From NCBI GenBank assembly GCA_036927565.1, contig JAYESD010000011.1:94525178-94589177 (forward strand): DNA of 64,000 nucleotides, written 5' to 3'. Source of the DNA: Tuctoria greenei (lineage: Eukaryota; Streptophyta; Magnoliopsida; Poales; Poaceae). The notes beneath the pieces were generated by a model. That model was given only the letters and a program-made list of their open reading frames with translations, searched no databases and was not told where the DNA came from. Every line of letters begins with the position of its first letter. The stretch's first letter is position 1. Both the position numbers and the translations under genes were made by a program. Positions 56,224-64,000 of this stretch are shown here, piece by piece.

Positions 56224-58972
56224 TGTAACACCCTCATTTTCATGCATCATGCCTTGCATACACTCATATACATGTTTAACATTGACCCACAACAAGAGGA
56301 ACGAGTTTAAAATTGATTTGGAGCAAAACCGCACTTAAAACGCAGGAAAGTGCGGACTAGTCTGGTTTTACTGAGGACTAGTCCGATTTCTCTGTGACTA
56401 AAACCTGACTTGTCTGATTTTGTGCGGACTAGTCCGATATTCCAAGAATCCTTGGAAATTTGCTAAGTCCTTGGACTTTTTCGGACTAGTCCGGTGTTCT
56501 AGCGGACTTGTCCGATTTCCTCTTTGTTTAAAGTCGGACTTGTCCGATTTTTTGCCTGACTTGTCCAATTTTCTCTCTGGACGACTTCGGACTAGTCCAG
56601 TCCTTTCCGAACTTGTCTGATATTTCGTGACTCCGAGTTGATCTTTTGTTTTACGACTTGTTTCTTGGGTTTCGCGTTAAGTGGGCCTAGGGACGTCATG
56701 CCAAACTCTTTTAGAGCCCATGAGGGACTCTAAACCGGTCTCTACTCCTCTCAAACTCAAAATACATCTAACCCTAGCCTCCACCTCTATATAAACAACC
56801 CCACCCCTTGGCTTGACATCTTTTTGCCACTTTTCCACCCCACCCAAACCCTAGTTCGTGGAGAGCCACCATCAAGGAAGGAGGAGGAGATCCCAAGCAA
56901 AAAGAAGAAGAGGAGGAAATGAAAGAGGATCAAGATCTCCACCAAGTTTCGTCCTTCACCACCAATTCATCTCCAAGTTCATCACCAACCCTAGATCATC
57001 AAGATCCAAGTGTTACCTCCAAGTTTCTTGATTCATTGGAGTCCTAAACACCTGGTATACCTTCTATTATCTTTTCCTTACGTGAATTAAACCCCTAATC
57101 TCCAAATTTACATCGATCTAGAAAACCCTAATCTGGTGATCTCGTAAAGTGCGGACTTGTCCGGTCCCTAGCGGACTAGTCCGATTTCCCTAGATAAATT
57201 GTGTTGAATTAATTCCAAAAATTGACCTAATCAACTACAAACCTGTATCAACTTGTTAAAAGTTATTAGAACTAGTTATTGACCATTAAAGCAATCTAGT
57301 AACAAGTTCTACCTTGCATTTGCACCAATCATGCATGTCATGTCATATTGAGTAATATATGTGCACTCTTTGATTGTGTTTCTTGTCTTGTATGTTTATT
57401 GTGTGGATTAGACAGATTTGCGCTAGAGAGTGCCGCGGAGGATCTACAACACCAAGAGTTTGAAGGCTTTGACCGTAATCAACAGCAAGAGCAAGGGAAG
57501 TATCCTTGAAGCATATTGACCTTGTTTTAAAATAAATGTGTTGTTTGCAAAATTGCAAGCTTGTGTCAATTTGATGGGAATCCTATGATAGGAAGTTTAC
57601 TAGCTTTGTTTAACCACCCTTGTCACCTGGAATTATGGTAGAGAGTCGGGATGGGCTTTTTACCTTTTTGCTTCGCTTAATTAATTGGGATGGGAAAACA
57701 ACACTACATACATAATTAAGCATTAATGATATTTTGGTTAATGTGAACTGGTCCATATGGTATGGTAATGGATGATCTAAGCAAGTTTGGTATGTGGATG
57801 GGTTGGATGTTATGGTGGTTTGCTTGCTTTAGATCTAAGGACCGGTTCATGCGAGAATAAGCCAGGGCTACAGTGCCACCACGAGGCCAAGTATGGGTGC
57901 GGTGTAGCTTATTAATTAGGGCTTTGCTAGTGCTGTTTGGACCATTGTGGATGCTCGGGGAAGGGGTAGTCGGATTGGGTTTGTTGATGATTGGTGGGAC
58001 TACCCTGGGATCCGAATGGCTCAAGAGGGGGCCCTTGGTTGAAGATGTGCTTAGTGGGAGACATCGCCACCGGTGAAACCTCAGTGGGGTCTAAATAGGC
58101 TAGTAATCCCTTTGTAAATACTATTTTGTGATCTCTTGGCCACACACCAACGGAAGTGTGTAATGTGACCGACGGGTCAAGGGCATAAGGGAGGTTCTTA
58201 GTCACCAAAAGGTGATGAAATCACGAACACGTGGGTAAAGTGGTACAAACTCTGCAGAGTTAAATAAAACTATCATGATAGCCATGCTCCCGGTTATGAG
58301 CACTTGGACAACTTCCATGATTAGAGGGAAATTAGTACTGGGATGGTATTTGGGATGGTTATGGTTGGTATTATGGTTATGGATTAATTTTTGGTATTGA
58401 ATATGGTTATGGGTAAATGGTGACATCTGGAATTATTGATGAGGATGGTGAACTATGGATTGGTATTGTGATATTACTTATGATTATGATGAGTTTACTT
58501 CACATACATGTAATATATTGCTTTTCAAATGTTTTTATGTACTTTTCAGCACTTTTCCGTTATTAATGTCGTCATCTGAATCTGCCACATGTCATACTTT
58601 CCACACTTGCTGAGTACGACATGTACTCACTCTTGCAATCCCCCCCCAAAAGTTGAAGGTCAGGATTGGAAGTTTAATTGTGATAATGCGGAGTTCTAGG
58701 CTGTGTCTACCGTCAGCTTTGCCTGTGGTGTTATTGGAGCTGCGATATCCTTTATGCTTAGTTTGCTTAGTTGCTTAATTAGTTTATTTCCGCCGCATTA
58801 GTTGAGCTTGTATTCGAGGATAATATGGTTTGTGTAATAAAATTTGGTTAAATAATTTTGTTCTGTGGTAATTTTCTGTATATCCTTTTGTGACTGCACT
58901 CGTGTATGTGTGTTGAACATCCTGGGCACACATATGCGTTAGCTTGGTTCTTTTTCGGAACCGGGCGTCACA
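56224..58972 (+). mobile_element. Solo LTR of a Tekay/Del-like gypsy element (solo 2)
   Basis: 2749 bp beginning TGTAACACCCTCATTTTC and ending GGGCGTCACA, with exact 5 bp flanking duplications and no internal domain. It has a TATATAAA box at 56788-56795 on the plus strand, followed by a CT-rich leader. The 5' part carries about twelve copies of a palindrome close to CGGACTAGTCCG. The remaining sequence has no supported frame; short frames on either strand are shadows. Confidence 0.85.
56350..57190. repeat. Dispersed array of CGGACTAGTCCG-like palindromes in solo LTR 2
   Basis: Copies, with CTAG or CTTG cores, lie near 56353, 56373, 56406, 56426, 56479, 56502, 56533, 56556, 56588 and 56609, and two more at about 57152 and 57171 beyond the TATA box. 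Most copies upstream of the TATA box are spaced 15-50 bases apart. Confidence 0.75.
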
Positions 58973-58977
58973 CGTAC

Positions 58978-59340
58978 ATGGTGTGTCTCGACTTCAAGGC
59001 GACCAACAACATGGTAGAATATGAAGCTCTCATCTTCAGACTCAAGTTGGTGCTATCATATGGCGTCCGACAGCTGCTGGTAAAGGGAGATTCACAACTC
59101 ATCATCAAACAAGTCAAAGGTGAATGTAGTGACAATAACCCTCGGCTTGCTGCATATTTTCTTGAAGTCTAGAAGCTGCAGAAATATTTCCATGTCCTGG
59201 ACCTCTACCATGTATAGCGTATCAACAACGCTGAAGCTGACGATCTCTCGACGAAAGCTTCAATCGGGGCTTAGGCACCCGACAGGGTTTTTGTTAGGAG
59301 ACTACCAACACCTGCCACTCAGCCTGCCGAACTGAGTGAT
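58978..59340 (+). pseudogene. RNase H continuation of gypsy 3
   Basis: YMVCLDFKATNNMVEYEALIF, LVKGDSQLIIKQVKGECS and AAYFLEV are colinear with RNase H of gypsy 1 (the second catalytic motif is MVEYEA instead of MAEYEA). An in-frame stop follows at 59170. The rest, to about 59340, is readable only with frame changes. Confidence 0.8.
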
Positions 59341-60678
59341 GAGGGCGAGACCAGCACCTGAAGCTGGCGGTCCTGGTGGCCCTATAACCACAGTGTCCAA
59401 CAAGCGTCGTAGGCGCTACAGGAAGCTCCGAGTAACCTAGCGCGCAGGATCCAGAAGCTCAAGTCTGTTCCAATGCATGGATCTCGGAGGTTCGGTACTA
59501 CTTGAAGGACAACATCCTTCTTGAAGATGGTGTATCTGCTGAGCGAATTGTTAGATTGGATAAAAGATACACGTTGGTAGAAGGGGATCTCTATTAACGT
59601 GGTGTCAACAGCGTTCTAATGCGGTGCATTTCTCGTGAAGAGGGCTGTGAACTTCTCACAAAGATCCATGAAGGCAATTGTGAGAACCACATGTCATACC
59701 GCACGCTGGTCGGTAAGGCCTTCCGACATGGTTTTTATTGGCCTACATCACTCCAGGATGCAGTCTAGCTGGTCACAAAGTGCGAGACATGCTAGCTCCA
59801 CATGAAGCTAATTCATACATCGGTGCAGTCACTGCAAATGATTCCTCCCTCATGGCCATTCACTTTGTGGGGGATGGATATTTTGGGACCTTTCCCAAAA
59901 GGCATCGGAGGGTACCAGTTCTTATATGTCGCTATTGAAAAGTTTACAAAGTGGTCGGAAGCTACTCTAGTTGTGACAATCAACAAGCAATCTACTATCA
60001 AGTTCATGAATTCCATTGTCTGCAGATTTGGAGTTCTGAAAAGAGTCATCACTAACAACAGAACCCGACTCAGCATACAAGTCAGCTACGCATCAGTATC
60101 TCTCCGGCAAGCAATGGCCAAGCAGAGAGAGCAAATGCAAAAATACTCAAGCGAATCAAGAAACGCACTTATAAACGCTTGAAGAAGCATCGAACCAACT
60201 GGATACAAGAACTTCCATATGCATTGTGGGCCAGCCGGACAACACCAAGCCGGGCAACAAGAGATACACCCTTCTTCATAGTATACGGAGCTAAAGCTAT
60301 CATTCCTCCGAAAGTTGCCATGGGGTCTGTCTGGGTCCAGACTTACGATGAAGCTAAGCAAGACCAGCTCCGCTGTGAAGACCTGTACCTCGTTGACGAG
60401 GCAAGGTGCCATGCAGCTGTCCGAAACATGCAATACCACCAGGTGCTCCAGTGCTATCATTACATGTTTGTGTGCAACCGACAGTTGGAAGAAGGCGATC
60501 TGGTGCTGCAGCGAATATTGACTCGAGAAGGTATGGACCAACTTTCCCCCAGCTGGGAAGGTCCCTTCTAAGTTATCAAAATTGCCCACCTCGGATCCAT
60601 TTGCTTGGCAACACAGGATGGAATACCACTTCCCAACACCTGGAATATGGAGCAGCTCCTTAAGTTCTATACATAGTA
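59341..60678 (+). pseudogene. Integrase remnant of gypsy 3
   Basis: Zinc-binding region at 59560-59800 in several frames. Core frame 59802-60076: SWPFTLWGMDILGPFPKGIGG and FGVLKRVITNNRTRL, in which the second catalytic Asp is replaced by Asn (ITNN for ITDN). There is a small deletion before VSYASV. The C-terminal part is at 60179-60571 (WIQELPYALWASRTT, EEGDLVLQRILTREG) and ends near WNMEQLLKFYT at about 60676. It cannot be active. Confidence 0.8.
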
Positions 60679-60760
60679 GCATGGATGTGAGTCCGTATTT
60701 GTGTAAAATGTATCTCGTAGAGTCTAGAACAGAGTCGAGTTGATCCAAGATGAATAGCAC

Positions 60761-61045
60761 ACTTAACTTGGTCCTGTACTTTAAGTGTGTCCTTGCCTTC
60801 CCCTGTTATTCGGACCGATAATGAAATATATTTACGTGCAAACAGGTTCTATGTGCATTTACTTTGCGCATGCTCATTATTTTTCCTCCTTATACCTTCT
60901 TGTCACTAGTGATGTTGTGCAATCCACTCAAAAAATAGTTCTAAAGATTCATGTGATATACATAAGTTTTATTGGTAATCTTATATTGGATCCTAGTATT
61001 GGTGGATGGCCTACTCACTTGAAAACCAAAGCCAATGACGGGTTC
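60761..61045 (+). repeat. Direct repeat copy 1 (285 bp) in gypsy 3
   Basis: Nearly identical to 62262-62545; differences seen by eye are about four substitutions and a 1 bp deletion. The sequence is the normal spacer of the element downstream of integrase (it aligns loosely with 19870-20000 of gypsy 1 on the minus strand). Confidence 0.9.
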
Positions 61046-62261
61046 CCTTATGTTGTCATTATACTGTAGCACGGTTGCCGACTCGTTCCCTTTTGTTGTC
61101 AAGGAGCAGAATGACGTTACTTCCTTTCGTACCCTTGACATCGGTCGATCCAAGCATCCATTAAATACTTTCCAAATACGATCATTCAAATACCTGAAGT
61201 TGATAACCGGTGATTAATTGATCCTAGAAGGCATTCCTAGAAAAGCTTCCCTCCAAATTTCAAGTTTCTGCATGACCATTTCTTTGATCACTTTTGGAAA
61301 ATGCACACCAAAATAAATGAAAGATTAAGTTTTATTAATCTTCTGTCCAGAACTTTGATTACACATCCAAGGTACTGCATAGAGCATCAACACTTCTTAC
61401 ATCACTGCGGGCAAAGAAAATGAGTGTGCAAAAGGTAAGTGGGAGAAAGGGGGTCCAAGGCCCCAAAATTAATTTCAGGTCTCTCTCGCGTGTGGAGCCA
61501 CAATGTAATATGGCGTTCCGATCACACATCAGTGTGATGTATACTGTTTATCATTCGGGATGATATGGTCTTAGAGCGTGTTTGGCATGGCTCCAAAACC
61601 AAACTCCAAGGAAGAGCAAAGAAAATGTTGCCAAACACCCTAACTCCAAAACTCCAGGGAGGGGTCCAATTCTATAATTTTTTCAGAGCTCTAGTTCATT
61701 TTTCAGAGTACCTCTTTCCCTACTCCAAAACAGATCCAAAACGAAGTAGACACGGAGTTCTGGGGTAATTACTCGCAATGCCACTGGTTACACATACCAG
61801 GCGAACCGTTTTTTTCCTTTTCTCTCTTCAAAACGATCGGGCGGCACCAGGGAGTGGCACCACAGCCGAGATGATACCGCCGAGCGGGCGGCACCAGAGA
61901 CCGCCGAGCGGGTGGGCGCGGCTCCGGCGACGAGAGCGCTGGGTGCGGCTGCCCTGAGCGCCGGATTCTTAGCTGCAATGCCGGTTCCTAGGCGTAGCCC
62001 CAACCCTAGTCTGGCACCGCCAAAGGTAATGGTCGATCTCTGTTTTGTTCCGAATTAGCCAGTGCTTTGGACATGGAATCGGTGATATTCATTGCTAATT
62101 GCAGGTTAGCCACAATCATTCGATCTATTTCATCTATTGACTTTCTGCTTCTGGATCTGCGCCCTCATAGGTTGCTGTTCTTTGTTTCATTCTTCCAATT
62201 AATCAAGGTACTTAACTCAATTTCGTCTATTAGCATTTCGTCTCGCCCTCATCGGTCCTGT
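61046..62261. other. Non-retroelement segment, probably captured host DNA, between the 285 bp repeats
   Basis: Has no similarity to gypsy 1 in the corresponding place. 61565-61650 has inverted-repeat-like phrases (GAGCGTGTTTGGCATGGCTCC and TTGCCAAACACCC), possibly part of a MITE. 61800-62025 looks like a host gene start: a GC-rich leader, ATG at 61978 (MPVPRRSPNPSLAPPK) and a good donor AAAG/GTAATG at 62026, with an acceptor TAATTGCAG at 62104. A minus-strand frame at 60941-61189 (RIWKVFNGCLDRPMSRVRKEV) partly overlaps repeat copy 1 and is not assigned. Confidence 0.5.
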
Positions 62262-62545
62262 ACTTAACTTGGTCCTGTACTTTAAGTGTGTCCTTGCCTT
62301 CCCCTGTTATTCGGACCGATAATGAAATATATTTACGTGCAAACAGGTTCTATGTGCATTTACTTTGCGCATGCTCATTATTTTTCCTCCTTATACCTTC
62401 TTGTCACTAGTGATGTTGTGCAATCCACTCGAAAGATAGTTCTAAAGATTCATGTGATATACATAGTTTTATTGGTAATCTTATATTGGATCCTAGTATT
62501 GCTGGATGGCCTACTCACTTGAAAACCAAAGCCAATGACAGGTTC
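62262..62545 (+). repeat. Direct repeat copy 2 in gypsy 3
   Basis: Matches 60761-61045. Its left junction contains a small repeated GGTCCTGTACTTAACTT phrase. Beyond 62545 the element spacer continues. Confidence 0.9.
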
Positions 62546-62819
62546 GGAGTGCGCTATTGACTTAACCTGGTCCAGCACCCTAAGTATGCCACTAGCTATT
62601 CTGGTGGGTCTCCGTAAGGCGGGTCTGCAAAGCATACAGTCCTAAGGAAGTTTAGTCAGTATACTTATGTTGTTACAATGAGTTTGTTAGGATTTAAAAT
62701 TCAAAAAAGGACAATAAGATGTAGGCAAGAGGATAAATTTTACTACTCTTCTTGTCTCTCATGTGCAGGAAAAAAGAATATTTGTCTACGATGGTGGGTG
62801 CCGCCGATCACCTAGATCT
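62546..62819. other. Spacer of gypsy 3
   Basis: Non-coding continuation of the region between pol and the antisense ORF. No feature recognised. Confidence 0.4.
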
Positions 62820-63130
62820 GGCATCACCTAGGGGGCATGCCATCGACATTTTATGCGTTGACAGTGGGCGTCGTCGAAGCAACCAAGCTCCAACAACACC
62901 CAGGGAGCCCACCGTCGATGTTTTATGCGTTGATAGTGGGCGCCGTTGAAGAAACCAAGCTCTGACAACACCCAGGGGGCCCGCCGTCGACATTTTATGC
63001 TTTAGTTGGTGCCGTCAAGGCAACCAAGCTTCGACAACACCCAGGGGGCCCGCCGTCGACGTTTTATGCGTTGATAGAGGCGTCGTCGAAGAAACTAAGC
63101 TCCGGTAACTCCTGGGGGGCCTGCCATCGA
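62820..63130. repeat. Tandem array of a 69-72 bp unit in gypsy 3
   Basis: TTTTATGCGTT-type anchors recur at 62849, 62921, 62993 and 63062 (periods 72, 72, 69), each unit also carrying AACCAAGCTC, ACAACACCCAGGG and CCGTCGA. About four and a half copies. It occupies the same place in the element as the GGAGCTTAGTAGCTCC palindromes of gypsy 1. Confidence 0.85.
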
Positions 63131-63299
63131 TGTCAACAATGTGGCGAAGGGTCCTTGGAGATTTCAGATGCATGACTCAGACCTCGGAGCTATCAAAGTA
63201 GCTACGAGTTCAAAGCAGTCCAAGATTCAAGATATTGCCGAATTACTTATGGTAGATGTCCTTAATCAATTGAGAATATCTACCAGGGGGCCAACAAGA

Positions 63300-64000
63300 T
63301 AAAGGCAATGATACATTGAAGGCAAAAATGGAATACGAAAGGATTTCATTCATTCAAAATTTGGAAATTTACAAGTTGAAGGTACAAAAGAGAAAGGTCC
63401 TAGCTACTGGAGTTCCACTGGAAGTACGACGCAACTTTCTTAGCGGCTTCTTGGATGCTTGCCTTGGCAGCTTCTTCCTCCTCGATGATAGGTCCGTCAA
63501 TAACCATACCTAAAGACAGCAAGGGATACCAGCTTCGGAAGCATGTCGGCACATATTCTGCGACATTCCTTCTCAGGGACCTTCCTTTTGTCTTGAGCTG
63601 GTCGCTGATCACGGCATCCCGTGCATCCAACTTAGTTCCAGCGGAGTTGAGCGCCACCAAAGCCTTGTCCATCTCTCGCTCCAGGTCAGTCGGCCGGACC
63701 GGTCTAAATCCTAGAGGCATCGGAGTGTCTTTCGGTCACCCAAGGAAGTCCCAGACGTGATGGGACTCTATTGCTCTCGTGCTCCGGAACTCCTCCAGTG
63801 ACCTTCTTGCAGACAATAGCTCCGCAAAACCCTCCTTCGAGAATCGCTCAACCTCTATTGCATGTTGTTGAATCAGTTTAGCCAACTGCCTCTCCTAGTC
63901 GACGATTTGCTTCTCCTAGAGGTTCAAACAGTCTCGAGGTCCCTCTCCCTTGCCAGCAGTCTCGAGGTCCCTCTCCTTTGCCTTCACCTAGTTCTCCCTG
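63300..64000 (-). pseudogene. Antisense extra ORF of gypsy 3, 3' end (continues beyond the window)
   Basis: Leftward frame 63720-63400: MPLGFRPVRPTDLEREMDKA, SAGTKLDARDAVISDQLKTKG, RRNVAEYVPTC and an EEEEAAKASIQEAAKKVA tail. This is homologous to the C-terminus of the antisense ORF of gypsy 1 (PMGFSPVRPDD, AKNVAEYVLTY). 63721-64000 holds the upstream coiled-coil part in other frames, with a repeated GTCTCGAGGTCCCTCTCC phrase near the right edge. Its opposite direction to gag-pol matches gypsy 1. Confidence 0.75.

Larger units (their letters stand above)
54520..64000 (+). mobile_element. Tat-like Ty3/gypsy retrotransposon (gypsy 3), plus strand, runs off the right edge
   Basis: The 5' LTR (54520-55348) is followed by a TTTGGCGCGCCATGTAG primer-binding-like site, a gag start homologous to that of gypsy 1, RNase H and integrase remnants, and at the far right an antisense ORF on the minus strand, the same gene order as gypsy 1. 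Protease and RT are deleted. A solo LTR (56224-58972) and a host-like segment (61046-62261) interrupt it. The 5 bases before the LTR (AGTAT, 54515-54519) would be the target duplication; the partner is outside the window. Confidence 0.8.

Noticed and set aside
60086..60760. Open frame of 224 codons on the minus strand
   Set aside because: Opposite the integrase C-terminal remnant of gypsy 3, which is colinear with gypsy 1. Shadow frame.
62820..63130. Regular short repeats resembling a CRISPR-like array
   Set aside because: Units are contiguous 69-72 bp tandem repeats without unique spacers, inside a plant retrotransposon.
1..64000. tRNA, rRNA, riboswitch or prokaryotic operon features
   Set aside because: None recognised. 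The window is plant nuclear transposon DNA.

Overview
The window is a stretch of plant nuclear heterochromatin, almost certainly from a grass. No intact host gene can be supported. Nearly all of it is nested transposable elements: CACTA (En/Spm) DNA transposons whose transposases carry Transposase-associated, TNP2, DUF4218 and DUF4216 domains, Tat-like Ty3/gypsy retrotransposons with an extra antisense ORF of the 'putative gypsy type transposon' kind, a Ty1/copia remnant, and two long solo LTRs. This mix is typical of pericentromeric or intergenic DNA of a mid-sized or large grass genome. I cannot name the species.

Left block (1-38350). Bases 1 to about 922 look like the end of a CACTA element (D) that runs off the left edge. 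About 2.1 kb of unassigned AT-rich sequence follows, possibly with decayed host exons on the minus strand. CACTA element A spans 3065-38347 with TSD TGA. It has two divergent genes. The minus-strand gene has an En/Spm Transposase_24 region, a Q/S-rich repeated linker, a DUF8039-like region and a Ulp1-like cysteine peptidase. The plus-strand gene is the TNP2-type transposase. A 3 x 776 bp tandem array separates their promoters. The transposase of A is split by CACTA element B (13917-35585, TSD AAT), and the 5' subterminal part of B is split by a 12.96 kb Tat-like gypsy element (14008-26971, TSD GACGT). This is three levels of nesting, each with exact target duplications. Between the end of the A transposase and the right end of A lies the most interesting object: a captured fragment of a SNF2 chromatin remodeller (DRD1/CLASSY-like, by motif), duplicated as a long inverted repeat (arms about 570 bp, loop 27 bp) that could fold into a hairpin RNA.

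Middle block (38351-54519). A 4.15 kb solo LTR (39016-43166, TSD TTTGA) sits in unassigned, LTR-like DNA. A 258 bp tandem duplication follows, then the 3' end of a minus-strand copia element (LTR and RNase H). That copia element is interrupted inside its RT/RNase H region by CACTA element C (45418-54215), which has a Ulp1-like ORF and a TNP2 transposase, both on the minus strand. The rest of the copia RT lies at 54216-54519.

Right block (54520-64000+). A second Tat-like gypsy element on the plus strand (5' LTR 54520-55348) continues past the window. It has lost protease and RT (gag joins directly to RNase H), is interrupted by a 2.75 kb solo LTR (56224-58972, TSD CGTAC), has a degenerate integrase with a lost catalytic Asp, and carries a 1.2 kb host-like segment between two roughly 98% identical 285 bp direct repeats. 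Its antisense ORF begins to appear at the right edge.

All coding features here show stops, frameshifts or insertions. None looks like an active autonomous element, although the layers differ greatly in age. The gypsy element inside B is the youngest datable one, with about 4% divergence between its LTRs by eye. Domain names and family assignments rest on motif recognition, not database searches.
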